Shown here: one piece after another, positions 1-10,346 of the stretch
Layout: each line of letters starts with the position of its first letter
Position numbering within the stretch: position 1 is the stretch's first letter
Assembly: GCF_003725535.1 (NCBI RefSeq)
Contig: NZ_RJSF01000044.1
Span: 383,361 to 447,360 of the forward strand
DNA from: Nocardioides pocheonensis
GTDB taxonomy: Bacteria; Actinomycetota; Actinomycetes; Propionibacteriales; Nocardioidaceae
Length of the DNA: 64,000 nucleotides
Reading direction: 5' to 3'
Notes under the pieces: model-generated
Told to the model about the DNA's origin: nothing
Seen by the model: the letters and a program-made list of their open reading frames with translations, nothing else
The model's database searches: none
Position numbers and translations under genes: made by a program

Positions 1-13
1 CGTCCTCACCCGG

Positions 14-1582
14 TCAGCGCGACCAGGTCACCTCCCAGGTCACGTTGTCGCCGTGCTGCTGGGTCCAGAAGGTGCGCCACGCCGAGGCGTGCACGTCCGG
101 CACCTTGGCGCCGAGGATCCCGGCGACCGTCGGGTCGCCGTCGGAGACGTGGATGCCGGTGATCTCGTTGTCGCCGTCGTTGTACGACGGGCCGCCGGCG
201 GCGTCGAACGTCGCGGAGGCGTCGCGGCCCTCGGCGAGCCAGCGCACCGCCTCGGGTGCGCTGTCGTCGCGCTCGCTGTCGTGCCCGGCGTGCTCGTCCT
301 CGCCGATGTCGAAGACGTAGCCGGAGTCGAGCGCGTTGCGCTGCGTGTGCAGGCCGTCGCCGGCGTCCTCGACGACGAGCACCTTGTCCTGGGCGGCGAA
401 GGCGATGTTGTCGAAGCCGGTGTGCGCCGGGTCGCCCACGGCGGCGATGCTGATCCTGCCGCTGCTCGCGCTCGGCGAAGACTGGGTGAGCTTGAAGACA
501 CCACCGAAGCGGCCGGGCAGGGTGCTGCTCAGCGAGGTGTCACCGGTCTCGGTGAAGTAGAACTCCTTGAAGTCCGTGCCCGGGCGGAAGACGCCGTTCT
601 CCGGCCGCTTCAGCGGGGTGGCGCCGGCTGCCTTGGCCGACGCGGTCGCGTCGTACGCGCCGGCGCCGGTGTGCACGGTGACCCACGTGGTCGCGAACGA
701 GGTGCCGTAGGTGTGCAGGTCGGTGATGAAGGAGTCCGACGGGTTCGCCTGCACCTGGCTCGCGGTGACCGGGGTGCCGTCGGCACGCTTGATCTGCAGG
801 GCCTGCAGCGCGCCGCCCGCGGTGAGGTCGGCCTTGTTCGTGGGCACGAACCGGTAGACGAAGCTGTTCGGCACCTTGCCGCCGCTCACCCCGCTGCCGC
901 CGATGTCCTCGACCAGCCAGACGTTGCCGTCCTTGTCGTTCTGCACGCCCTCGAAGCCGCCGGAGCCGAGCGCGTCGAGCCGCTTCGCCTTGCCGTCGAC
1001 CGGATCGCCGTTGCCGTCGAGGGTCACCGCGAAGACGCCACCGGTGGGAGCCTTCGACTCCGCGGTGAGCAGCAGCTGGTGGGTGAAGGGGTCCCAGGTG
1101 ATCCCGTCGATCGTCGGGAAGGCGTTCCCGTTGGCGTCCTTGTCGCTGATCAGCGTGACGCGCTTGGCCGGGTCGGTCTCGTCGAGGTTGACCCGGGTGA
1201 CGTAGCCGCGCGGCCCGCCCTCGTGACCCTGGTAGAGGTAGTGCTTGCCGCCGAGGACCAGGTAGACGTTCTTGTCCGGCTCGGTCTTGTTCGCCTCGTT
1301 CGCCGCCTGGGTGAGCGGGCCGCCGTTGCTCGTGTTGTAGCCGTAGTGCGTGACGCCGTTCGCGCTGTCGGGGTTGGTCAGCGCCAGGCTGCCCCAGGCG
1401 GCCGGGAGCTCGTGTGCGCTCGGGGTGAGCACGTTGCTCTCGACGCCGAGGCGCGGGTTGGCGTCGGGCACGCCGAAGACGTGGAAGCCGCCGTGCGCGT
1501 CGGCCGAGCCGACTGCCAGCAGGCAGGACGCGCCGGCTGCTGCACCGAGCAGTCCGAGCCGGGCGAAGGTCGTGTGCTTCAT
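14..1582 (-). CDS. Secreted PhoX/DUF839-like phosphatase-family protein
   Basis: 522-residue exported protein. The N-terminus starts MKHTTFARLGLLGAAAG and is followed by a hydrophobic stretch ending near Ala-Asp-Ala, a Sec-type signal peptide without twin arginines. The mature part has the repeated beta-strand style of PhoX/DUF839 proteins (for example ITWDPFTHQLLLTAES, GGFEGVQNDKDGNVWLVEDIGG and VVEDAGDG), a family of calcium-dependent, beta-propeller alkaline phosphatases and relatives. Activity on phosphate esters is inference; many DUF839 proteins are uncharacterised. I chose the ATG at 1582 because a purine-rich AGAAGAAGGG lies just upstream and it opens the signal peptide; a longer frame reaches further upstream without a sensible start. 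It diverges from the leucine-catabolic operon. Confidence 0.75.
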   Translation of the reverse strand: MKHTTFARLGLLGAAAGASCLLAVGSADAHGGFHVFGVPDANPRLGVESNVLTPSAHELPAAWGSLALTNPDSANGVTHYGYNTSNGGPLTQAANEANKTEPDKNVYLVLGGKHYLYQGHEGGPRGYVTRVNLDETDPAKRVTLISDKDANGNAFPTIDGITWDPFTHQLLLTAESKAPTGGVFAVTLDGNGDPVDGKAKRLDALGSGGFEGVQNDKDGNVWLVEDIGGSGVSGGKVPNSFVYRFVPTNKADLTAGGALQALQIKRADGTPVTASQVQANPSDSFITDLHTYGTSFATTWVTVHTGAGAYDATASAKAAGATPLKRPENGVFRPGTDFKEFYFTETGDTSLSSTLPGRFGGVFKLTQSSPSASSGRISIAAVGDPAHTGFDNIAFAAQDKVLVVEDAGDGLHTQRNALDSGYVFDIGEDEHAGHDSERDDSAPEAVRWLAEGRDASATFDAAGGPSYNDGDNEITGIHVSDGDPTVAGILGAKVPDVHASAWRTFWTQQHGDNVTWEVTWSR

Positions 1583-1724
1583 CGAAGACCCTTCTTCTCT
1601 CGTGTTCGCCAGCCGCCGTCGGCTGACGAGCAGAGCCTCGGGGGGTCGCACCACGCGCAGTGACCGCGCCGGGGAAGACGAGGTGAACGTTCGCTGGCGC
1701 TCAGGCGGCACGCCCCGCTAGGCT

Positions 1725-1742
1725 GGTTAACGATCATTAACC
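1725..1742. promoter_or_regulatory. 18-bp palindromic operator upstream of mccB
   Basis: GGTTAACGATCATTAACC is a near-perfect palindrome: 8 of 9 base pairs match, with a central GATC. It ends 17 bp before the GTG of the carboxyltransferase gene. Its size and symmetry fit a TetR-family dimer site, the usual kind of regulator for branched-chain acyl-CoA operons. No regulator gene adjoins it, so the regulator is unknown. Confidence 0.6.
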
Positions 1743-1758
1743 GTGGGAAGGTGGTGCC

Positions 1759-3351
<1,593 letters not shown>

Positions 3352-3435
3352 GGTGGTTGCCATGGTCTGTGGTTCCGCTTCATGGCTGAGTCCCCGCATG
3401 GTGACGTTGCCTCGCTTCGGTCGGGAGGACCACGC

Positions 3436-5397
3436 ATGTTCGACTCGTTGTTGATCGCCAACCGCGGCGAGATCGCGCTGCGCGTCCTCCGCACCGCGCG
3501 GCGGATGGGCATCCGCACGGTCGCGATCTGCACCGACCTCGACGCCGCGGCCCCGCACGTGCGGGCGGCGGACGCGTCGGTGACGGTGCCGTCGTACCTC
3601 GACATCGCCGCGGTCGTCGACGCGGCCCGCCGCAGCGGCGCGACCGCGATCCACCCGGGCTACGGGTTCCTCTCCGAGCGGCCGGAGCTCGCCCGTGCGG
3701 TCGAGGCGGCCGGGCTGAAGCTCGTCGGCCCCTCGGCGGACGTCATGGAGCAGATGGGCCGCAAGGACGCCGCGCGCAAAATCGCGACGGCCGCGGGCGT
3801 GCCGGTGGTGCCGTCGTACCCGCTGGACGCGGCCGCCGAGATGTCCTTCCCCGTGCTGGTGAAGGCGGCGGCCGGCGGTGGTGGCAAGGGCATGCGGATC
3901 GTGCGCCGCGCCGAGGACTACACCGACGCGGTGGCCGCCGCACGGCGTGAGTCGCTCACCGCGTTCGGCGACGACACCCTGCTGGTGGAGAAGTACGTCG
4001 AGTCCGGCCGGCACATCGAGGTGCAGGTGCTGGCCGACGCGCACGGCCACGTCGTGCACCTCTTCGAGCGCGACTGCAGCACGCAGCGCCGCCACCAGAA
4101 GGTGCTCGAGGAGGCGCCCGCCCCGACCATCACCGAGGAGACCCGCCGCCTGGTCACGGCGTCCGCGGTGGCGATGGCCGCCGAGGTCGGCTACGAGAAC
4201 GCCGGCACCGTGGAGTTCCTGCTCGACAACGCGACCGGGGAGGCCTACTTCCTCGAGATGAACACCCGGCTCCAGGTCGAGCACCCGGTCACCGAGCTCA
4301 CCGTCGAGGTCGACGGGCGCCCGCTGGACCTGGTCGAGCTGCAGCTCCTGGTCGCTGCCGGCGAGCCGTTGCCGTTCGGGCAGGATGACGTGCGCCAGCA
4401 CGGCCACGCGATCGAGGCCCGGGTGTACGCCGAGGACCCGTTCGCCGGCTTCCTGCCTCAGGCCGGCACGGCCACGATCGTGCGCTGGCCGGTGTCCTCG
4501 GACCAGGCGCTCACGGTGCGGGTCGACCACGCCCTCGAGAGCGGACAGGTGGTCAGCACGTCGTACGACCCGATGCTCGGCAAGGTGATCGCGCACGGAC
4601 CCGACCGCGAGGCCGCGCGCCGGGCCCTGGTCGCGGCGCTGGACCGCACCGCGATCCTCGGCTTCGCGACCAACACGGGCTTCCTGCGGACGCTGGCCGC
4701 GAGCGACGAGTTCCGCGACGTCACCATCGACACGGCCTGGCTCGACACCGCCGAGATCGTGGAGCCCGGCGTCGACGTCGCCCGGATCATCGCCGCCTGG
4801 ACCGACGTCGCCGTGCGCGCGATGACCGCCGGTCCGCCGCACCCCTTCCTCGCCGACGGCTGGCGGCTCGGTGCGCCGCCGGCTCCCGAGCTGGTCGCCC
4901 TCGACCAGGTCGTCGCCGTACGCCGGGCCCACGGCACCGTGTCTCATCCGGCTGGCGCCGTGTCTCATCCGGCTGGCGCCGTGCGCGACGCGGCCGGCGA
5001 CCACACCGTGCACCAGCTGCTCGCCGAGCAGCACACGGTGGTGCTCGACATCGACGGCGTCCGGCACTGGGCCGTGGTCGACGCGGAGCGGCACCAGGTG
5101 GAGGTCGTCCACGAGGGCCAGCGGCACGTCTTCGAGCGGCCCGACGTATTCGGCGACCACGGTCCGGTCGCCGGCGACGGCACGCTGCTCGCCCCGATGC
5201 CGGGCACGCTGCTCAGCGTCGACGTGTCCCCGGGCGACCACGTGGTCGAGGGCCAGCGGCTCGGCGTGCTCGAGGCGATGAAGATGGAGCTGGCGCTGAA
5301 GGCGCCGTTCGGCGGCACCGTGACGTCCGTCGGCGCCGCGACCGGCGACCAGGTGCAGCTCAAGCAGCTGCTGTTCGAGGTGAGTGCCGATGACTGA
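3436..5397 (+). CDS. mccA: Acyl-CoA carboxylase alpha chain (biotin carboxylase plus BCCP)
   Basis: 653 residues. Opens MFDSLLIANRGEIALRVLR, the classic biotin carboxylase start, followed by the ATP-grasp loop KAAAGGGGKGMRI near residue 141 and the FLEMNTRLQVEHPVTE catalytic motif. The C-terminal biotinyl domain has EAMKME with the target lysine near residue 616. It carboxylates biotin using ATP and bicarbonate and works with the upstream beta subunit. GGGAGG precedes the ATG. The region between the carboxylase and biotinyl domains contains a 21-bp in-frame tandem duplication (4937-4978), giving two copies of a VSHPAGA heptad. It overlaps the HMG-CoA lyase gene by 8 bp, so translation is probably coupled. 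Confidence 0.92.
   Translation: MFDSLLIANRGEIALRVLRTARRMGIRTVAICTDLDAAAPHVRAADASVTVPSYLDIAAVVDAARRSGATAIHPGYGFLSERPELARAVEAAGLKLVGPSADVMEQMGRKDAARKIATAAGVPVVPSYPLDAAAEMSFPVLVKAAAGGGGKGMRIVRRAEDYTDAVAAARRESLTAFGDDTLLVEKYVESGRHIEVQVLADAHGHVVHLFERDCSTQRRHQKVLEEAPAPTITEETRRLVTASAVAMAAEVGYENAGTVEFLLDNATGEAYFLEMNTRLQVEHPVTELTVEVDGRPLDLVELQLLVAAGEPLPFGQDDVRQHGHAIEARVYAEDPFAGFLPQAGTATIVRWPVSSDQALTVRVDHALESGQVVSTSYDPMLGKVIAHGPDREAARRALVAALDRTAILGFATNTGFLRTLAASDEFRDVTIDTAWLDTAEIVEPGVDVARIIAAWTDVAVRAMTAGPPHPFLADGWRLGAPPAPELVALDQVVAVRRAHGTVSHPAGAVSHPAGAVRDAAGDHTVHQLLAEQHTVVLDIDGVRHWAVVDAERHQVEVVHEGQRHVFERPDVFGDHGPVAGDGTLLAPMPGTLLSVDVSPGDHVVEGQRLGVLEAMKMELALKAPFGGTVTSVGAATGDQVQLKQLLFEVSADD
4937..4978 (+). 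repeat. 21-bp perfect tandem duplication in mccA
   Basis: Two identical adjacent 21-bp units at 4937-4957 and 4958-4978, each containing GTGTCTCATCCGGCTGGCG. They add a second copy of a seven-residue unit in the linker before the biotinyl domain and keep the frame. Probably a recent slippage duplication tolerated in a flexible linker. Confidence 0.85.
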
Positions 5398-6280
5398 GCG
5401 CGACGTCACCATCTACGAGGTGGGCCCGCGCGACGGGCTGCAGAACGAGTCCGCCGTCGTCCCGCTCGAGGCCAAGGTGACGTTCATCGAGCGCCTGGTC
5501 GCAGCCGGCCTGCCGGTCGTCGAGGCGACCAGCTTCGTGCACCCGACATGGGTTCCCCAGCTCGCCGACGCGGCCGAGCTGGTCGAGCGGCTCGGACCCG
5601 AGGGCCGGCGACACCCCGTCCTGGTGCCCAACGAGCGTGGCCTCGACCGTGCCCTCGAGCTCGGCTGCGAGCACATCGCGATCTTCGGCAGCGCCACCGA
5701 GACCTTCGCCCGGCGCAACCTCAACCGCAGCCTCGACGAGCAGTTCGCGATGTTCGAGCCGACGGTCCGACGCGCGCGCGACGCCGGGCTCGACGTACGG
5801 GCCTACGTGAGCATGTGCTGGGGCGACCCGTGGGAGGGCGCCGTACCCGTCGAGCAGGTGGTGTCCGTGGGCAAGCGGCTCTTCGACCTCGGGGCCAGCC
5901 AGCTCTCGCTCGGAGACACGATCGGTGTGGGCACGGCCGGCGCCGTCGGCACCCTGCTCGATGCCTTCAACGACGCCGGCCTGCCCGACGACGTGCTCGC
6001 CGTGCACTTCCACGACACCTACGGCCAGGCGCTCGCCAACGCGTACGCCGCCTGGCAGCACGGCGTGCGCACCTTCGACGCCAGCGCCGGCGGCCTCGGC
6101 GGCTGCCCGTACGCCGAGAGCGCCACCGGCAACCTCGCGACCGAGGACCTCGTCTGGATGTTCCGCGGCCTCGGTGTCGAGACCGGCGTCGACCTCGACG
6201 CCCTGGTCGCGACGAGCGTCTGGATGGCCGGGGTGCTCGGCCGACCCAGCCCGTCGAAGGTCGTCACCGCCCTGAGCTGA
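5390..6280 (+). CDS. Hydroxymethylglutaryl-CoA lyase
   Basis: 296 residues. Cleaves HMG-CoA to acetoacetate and acetyl-CoA, the last step of leucine degradation. Shows the DRE-TIM signature EVGPRDGLQNE at the N-terminus, the metal-binding HFHDTYG and the glycine-rich catalytic loop GGLGGCPYA, with the active-site cysteine. The ATG at 5390 overlaps the end of mccA by 8 bp. A GTG two codons upstream is possible. The missing partner, isovaleryl-CoA dehydrogenase, is not next to it; the acyl-CoA dehydrogenase at 40.8 kb is AidB-like instead. Confidence 0.92.
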   Translation: MTERDVTIYEVGPRDGLQNESAVVPLEAKVTFIERLVAAGLPVVEATSFVHPTWVPQLADAAELVERLGPEGRRHPVLVPNERGLDRALELGCEHIAIFGSATETFARRNLNRSLDEQFAMFEPTVRRARDAGLDVRAYVSMCWGDPWEGAVPVEQVVSVGKRLFDLGASQLSLGDTIGVGTAGAVGTLLDAFNDAGLPDDVLAVHFHDTYGQALANAYAAWQHGVRTFDASAGGLGGCPYAESATGNLATEDLVWMFRGLGVETGVDLDALVATSVWMAGVLGRPSPSKVVTALS

Positions 6281-6313
6281 AGAAAGATGCTGGGCCGAGA
6301 CGGGCTGGGCTGA

Positions 6314-6343
6314 GGCGAGCCCCGCCCCCGCGCGGGGCTCGCC
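6314..6343. terminator. Bidirectional hairpin terminator
   Basis: Perfect 12-bp stem (GGCGAGCCCCGC paired with GCGGGGCTCGCC) with a six-base loop, lying between the convergent HMG-CoA lyase gene and the minus-strand gene ending at 6366. There is no U-tract, as is common in high-GC actinobacteria. Confidence 0.75.
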
Positions 6344-6365
6344 ACCTGCTCGATCCAGCGCGTGC

Positions 6366-6797
6366 TCACGCCAGCGCGGGGCTGAGCTCACGCAGCGCCG
6401 GGCCCAGCGTCTTCTGCAGCTGCTCGGACCCTGCCCGCTGCACCAGGTCGAAGGCCTGCCGCAGCACGACCTCGGCGATCGGGTCGGACAGGTCGTCGAA
6501 GTGCGGACGCGGCCCGGGCCACCGGTGCGGAGGGGTGCCGCACCAGTCGTCGAAGTCGAGCATCGCGTCGAACGCCGCGATCCGCTGCTCCGACGAGGCC
6601 TCCTCGCGACTGGCCTCGACGATCGCCTCCTGGGCGGCCCGCGCGACGTGGTGCGCGACCTTGCTCGACGCCACCTCGCTGACCTCCCGGACGATCGCCG
6701 ACGCGATCACCGCGTCGAGCTCGTGCACCAGCCGGGCGCGGATCAGCAGCTGCCACGGCACGTGGTCGGCGCCGGGGAAGTGGTCGATGTCCCACAT
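6366..6797 (-). CDS. Hypothetical protein, 143 aa
   Basis: No family recognised. The protein starts MWDIDHFPGADHVPWQ, is mostly helical in appearance, acidic, and has no signal peptide or membrane segment. A strong GGAGGAACC ribosome-binding site directly precedes the ATG, which decides this start against longer upstream options. It is transcribed alone, convergent to the leucine operon and divergent from the small membrane protein at 6966. Codon use matches its neighbours, so I take it as a real gene of unknown role. Confidence 0.7.
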   Translation of the reverse strand: MWDIDHFPGADHVPWQLLIRARLVHELDAVIASAIVREVSEVASSKVAHHVARAAQEAIVEASREEASSEQRIAAFDAMLDFDDWCGTPPHRWPGPRPHFDDLSDPIAEVVLRQAFDLVQRAGSEQLQKTLGPALRELSPALA

Positions 6798-6965
6798 GGG
6801 TTCCTCCTCTGGTCGGGCCCGGCACGGCGCCGGGCTCTCATGCAGGGAGGAGTCGCCGCCGGTGCCGGGGATACGCGGGTCGCTGCCGAGTGACGGGCAG
6901 CGCGTGCGATGTGATGTCGATCCCTGGAGCGCATCAGCGACGCGGTGACGGGGAACCGGGGCCGC

Positions 6966-7250
6966 ATGGACCACCCTGTCGTCGTACCCGTGCAGACCGA
7001 GGAGGACGTGCGCCTGTGGGCCGCGCCCCGGATGATCGTAGTGACCCAGTTCGTCGCCGGGGTGGTGTTCCTGATGATGGCGCTGGTCAACCTGCTCGGT
7101 GACCACTCGAGCGGGTGGCAGCGGTTCATCGGCGTCATCGCCGCCGTCGTGGCCGGCATGGCCTTCGGCGTCGCCGGCAGCCTGCGCTTCCAGGGCCGGA
7201 TGGTGCGCCGGCACCTCGAGACCTGCGGCGTCGACCGGCCGGCAGCCTGA
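6966..7250 (+). CDS. Small two-helix membrane protein, 94 aa
   Basis: Function unknown. Two hydrophobic segments are visible: MIVVTQFVAGVVFLMMALVN (about residues 23-42) and FIGVIAAVVAGMAFGVAGSL (about 55-75), followed by a basic tail. I chose the ATG at 6966; a GTG at 6945 would add seven residues. GGGGAA lies about 10 bp upstream of the ATG. It does not belong to an obvious operon. Confidence 0.6.
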   Translation: MDHPVVVPVQTEEDVRLWAAPRMIVVTQFVAGVVFLMMALVNLLGDHSSGWQRFIGVIAAVVAGMAFGVAGSLRFQGRMVRRHLETCGVDRPAA

Positions 7251-7295
7251 CCCAGCGGGACTTCGAGCCGCTCGGGCCGGACTCCTCGGTCCGGC

Positions 7296-7733
7296 TCAGC
7301 CTCGGTGTCGACTGTCGTGGGCGTCCCGTCGACGCTGCCCGCCCACCACTGCGGTGAGTCCGCTGCTCGTGACCACGTACAGCGCCCACCCCAGCACCGC
7401 TGCGACCAGGTCGCTGAGATTCGTCTCCTGCACGGTCGATCCGGGCCACTTGCCGACCAGGAAGAGGGGCGGGTACAGGGCCGGCAGGCTGACGAGGACG
7501 AGGCTGGTCCCGGCGAGCCACCACCGCCGTCCGAACCGGATGCACAGGCCCGCGAGAGTGCCCGCCAGGGCCGCCAAGGCGAGGGCCGGAACGAGCAGCA
7601 GCGGCCAGCTGACCGAGGTGAGTGCCGACAGCCCGTCGACGTACACGGGCGTGGCGAACCACCAGAGCAGCAGCCCACCAGCGGCGAACACCGCGCCCTG
7701 CACGAGGAGCAGGCGGACGACGGGGGCCGGCAT
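7296..7733 (-). CDS. Predicted four-helix membrane protein, 145 aa
   Basis: No family recognised. Four hydrophobic segments can be read: LLLVQGAVFAAGGLLLWWF, LLLVPALALAALAGTLAGLC, WLAGTSLVLVSLPALYPPLF and LVAAVLGWALYVVTSSGLTA. The loop between helices 3 and 4 contains GKWPGSTVQETN and the C-terminus is short and basic. The ATG at 7733 is the only start that directly opens the first helix. Role unknown; no functional neighbours. Confidence 0.6.
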   Translation of the reverse strand: MPAPVVRLLLVQGAVFAAGGLLLWWFATPVYVDGLSALTSVSWPLLLVPALALAALAGTLAGLCIRFGRRWWLAGTSLVLVSLPALYPPLFLVGKWPGSTVQETNLSDLVAAVLGWALYVVTSSGLTAVVGGQRRRDAHDSRHRG

Positions 7734-7780
7734 GTGCCCACGGTAGGAGGGCGGGATCTGTCCGACCCGAGTACGGGTGC

Positions 7781-9037
7781 TCAGCACCGGCGGTGGAAGG
7801 CCACGCGCCCGTCGGCTCCGCCGCCCATCTCGTACGTCGGATCGTGGGCGCGGTGGTGGTGGAAGGAGCACAGCAGCACTCCGTCGTCGAGGTCGGTCCT
7901 GCCGCCGGTGGCCCAGGGTTGGCGGTGGTGCGCCTCGCACCACGTGGCGGGGATCGTGCACCCGTCGGCCCGGCAGTGCCGGTCGCGCAGTCGGAGGGCC
8001 TTGCGCTGAGCGGGAGTGAAGAGTCGGCTGGAGCGACCGAGGTCGAGGACTTCCGAGCGACTGCCGAGGACGGTGGGCACGATGTTCGCGGTGCACGCCA
8101 GCCGGCGCGCCTCGGCCGCCGTGAGCCGGAGGTCGTCGCTGCTGATCAGCCCGGCGGTCGCGAGCTCGGAACGGAGCTGGTCGAGGGTGACCGTGACGAT
8201 CACCGTGGTCGCGTCGCCCCCGTGGGCGGGGAGCTCCTGCGGATCGAGGTGCTCGAGGAGGGCGCAGAACGCCTGGGCGCGCCGGCGGTGCAGGGGCCCT
8301 GCCTCAGCCTCGTCGCCCTGCGCGGTCACGGTCGTCCTCCGCGGCGAGGTGAAGGCGTCGAGGTAGGTCGCCAGTCGGTGGGCAGTGGCGTCGGGCAGCA
8401 GGCCGTGCAGCCGGGTCGTGCCGTCGCCGTACGGCGTCAGCGTCAGTGACATCGTCTCCGCGGCCCGGCGTTCCTCGGCCTCCACGGCCTTGGCCTCGGC
8501 AGCCTCCGCGACCTCGGGAGCCACCACGTCGAGGATCCGGCGGCCGAGCACCCGCAGCTCACGCGGCCCGAACTCGGCGGCGTACGCCACCAGCTGCTCC
8601 TCGGCGCGAGCCACCACCTCGCCCGGAACCGCGTCGGGCAGCGCGTCGAGGGCGCGGACGATCACGTCGGCCTGAGCGGTGTTCAGCCCGCCGCTGCCGA
8701 GGGCGGTGCCGACGCGCTGCCACCGCTCCGCCAGCGCGCTGCCCAGCCGGAGTTCGCGCTGAAGGTCGCGGCGGTCGTCGCGGGCGTGGTGGGCCAGCCA
8801 TGCACCGGCGTCGCGTGCGCCTGCCTCCAGGGCGACGTCGTCCGCGGCGGCGAGCAACCGCAGGCGCAGCGCCTGGGCCCGCTCGGTCATCTCGGTCACG
8901 GCGAGCAGCGCCGCGGCCTTGTCGGAGGTGCTCATCAGCTCCACCGGGACGGTCGCGATCGCAGCCAGCTCGTCGGTGACCCGCTCGGCGCAGGCCAGGA
9001 CGGGATGGTCGCCGCACGATTCGGGCATCACCGCCAC
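7781..9037 (-). CDS. DUF222/HNH endonuclease-like protein (13E12 family)
   Basis: 418 residues with the two-part layout of the actinobacterial DUF222 family: a helical N-terminal region (about 30-260) and a C-terminal HNH nuclease motif (RDRHCRADGC, WCEAHHRQPWATGG, LLCSFHHHRAHD). The HNH residues look intact, so DNA nicking is possible but unproven. Members occur in many copies in Nocardioides and mycobacterial genomes. The GTG at 9037 is supported by GGGAGGT upstream. I see no inverted or direct repeats around it, so I do not call it a mobile element. Confidence 0.85.
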   Translation of the reverse strand: MAVMPESCGDHPVLACAERVTDELAAIATVPVELMSTSDKAAALLAVTEMTERAQALRLRLLAAADDVALEAGARDAGAWLAHHARDDRRDLQRELRLGSALAERWQRVGTALGSGGLNTAQADVIVRALDALPDAVPGEVVARAEEQLVAYAAEFGPRELRVLGRRILDVVAPEVAEAAEAKAVEAEERRAAETMSLTLTPYGDGTTRLHGLLPDATAHRLATYLDAFTSPRRTTVTAQGDEAEAGPLHRRRAQAFCALLEHLDPQELPAHGGDATTVIVTVTLDQLRSELATAGLISSDDLRLTAAEARRLACTANIVPTVLGSRSEVLDLGRSSRLFTPAQRKALRLRDRHCRADGCTIPATWCEAHHRQPWATGGRTDLDDGVLLCSFHHHRAHDPTYEMGGGADGRVAFHRRC

Positions 9038-9191
9038 GGCACACCTCCCAGCACGCAGTACCAGTCGTCGTACTCACGCGTGATGGGCAGCCGGCCCGTG
9101 AGAGGCCCACCCGGAAGACCCGGATGCCGTCCGGGGCCTGAGCCATCGATGTCACCACCGGACGTACGTCAATCATACAGGTGCTCGAATA

Positions 9192-9208
9192 CAGAGGCAA
9201 GGCCTCTG
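9192..9208. promoter_or_regulatory. Short perfect hairpin ahead of sulfotransferase operon
   Basis: CAGAGGC and GCCTCTG separated by AAG form a perfect 7-bp inverted repeat, 43 bp upstream of the first sulfotransferase start. It could be an operator or leader hairpin; nothing else points to a specific role. Confidence 0.35.
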
Positions 9209-9250
9209 TCCCTCGTCACCCGGCCCGCGCCCGTACGGCAGAATGCCCGC

Positions 9251-10333
9251 ATGCCGCGCCGCGTCTTCCTGCACATCGGGACTCCGAAGAGCGGCACGAC
9301 CTACCTGCAGGAGAAGCTCGCGCTCAACCGGGACGCGATCGCCCGGCAGGGCCTGCTCTATCCCGAGACCCGCGGCGGCAACCACTTCGAAGCGGCGCTC
9401 GACCTGATCGAGGAGCGGTGGGCCGGGCAGCGCGAGGTCGCGCGGGGGCAGTGGCCCGCCCTGGTCGCCGAGGTCCGCAAGGCTCCCCGTGACGCTCTGG
9501 TCAGCCACGAGATCCTCGCCGCGGCGACCCCGGCGCAGGTGGCGAGCGCGATGGCGGCGTTCCGGGACGCCGAGGTGCACCTCGTCCTCACCGCGCGCGA
9601 CCTGGGCCGGCAGCTGCCGGCCGAGTGGCAGGAGCGGCTCAAGCACCGGGGCCGCCGCTCGTTCGCGAACTTCCTCAAGCACGTGACCGCGGCCCGGCGG
9701 ACCAACCCCGAGCTGTGGTTCTGGAGGGTGCAGGCGATCCCCGACGTGCTCACCCGCTGGGGCAACGGCCTCCCGCCCGACCGCGTCCACGTCGTGACCG
9801 TGCCTCCGGCCGACGCGCCGCGGGAGCTGCTCTGGCAGCGGTTCGCCTCGGTGGTGGGCCTCGACCCCGATGCGGCGTACGTCGAGTCGACCGACTTCAA
9901 CCAGTCGCTCGGCATCGTCGAGACCGCGGTGATCCGGCGGGTCAACCGGCTCCTCGTCGGCAAGGGCGTGCCCCGCGAGATCTACGTCGCAGTCGTCCGC
10001 GAGGTCATCGCCCGCAACACCCTGGCACGCCGTCCCGACCAGGTCCGCGCCACGCTGCCCGAGCCGCTGTGGCCCTTCGTCGAGGAGGTCACGGCGGAGT
10101 GGCACGAGTGGCTGGTCGGCGCCGGCGTCGACGTCGTCGGCGACCTGGCCGACCTCGAGCCGCGGCGGCCCGACTACACCGACGGCACCTGGATCCATCC
10201 CGACCATCCGCCCGAGGCGGAGGTCGCCGACGCGGCCCTGGAGGCGCTGGCAGCGGTGATCCAGGACCTCACCCCGGCCCCGGGGTCCGAGTCCCCGGTG
10301 CGCCGGCTGACCAGCAGACTGCTGCGCGGGTGA
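9251..10333 (+). CDS. Sulfotransferase family protein
   Basis: 360 residues. The N-terminus MPRRVFLHIGTPKSGTTYLQ carries the 5'-phosphosulfate-binding loop (TPKSGTTY, about residues 11-18) of PAPS-dependent sulfotransferases, and SHEILAA plus LTARDLGRQLPAEWQE match the conserved middle region where the 3'-phosphate is bound. The C-terminal third includes RVNRLL and WLVGAGVDVVGDLADL. The acceptor is unknown; the lack of a signal peptide means a cytoplasmic enzyme. First gene of a three-gene run with the paralogues at 10347 and 11540. Confidence 0.85.
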   Translation: MPRRVFLHIGTPKSGTTYLQEKLALNRDAIARQGLLYPETRGGNHFEAALDLIEERWAGQREVARGQWPALVAEVRKAPRDALVSHEILAAATPAQVASAMAAFRDAEVHLVLTARDLGRQLPAEWQERLKHRGRRSFANFLKHVTAARRTNPELWFWRVQAIPDVLTRWGNGLPPDRVHVVTVPPADAPRELLWQRFASVVGLDPDAAYVESTDFNQSLGIVETAVIRRVNRLLVGKGVPREIYVAVVREVIARNTLARRPDQVRATLPEPLWPFVEEVTAEWHEWLVGAGVDVVGDLADLEPRRPDYTDGTWIHPDHPPEAEVADAALEALAAVIQDLTPAPGSESPVRRLTSRLLRG

Positions 10334-10346
10334 CGACGAGCCGGTG

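Noticed and set aside
7781-9037. DUF222/HNH gene as an insertion element or intein
   Set aside because: No terminal repeats, target duplications or host-gene split are visible; the family is common as ordinary chromosomal genes.
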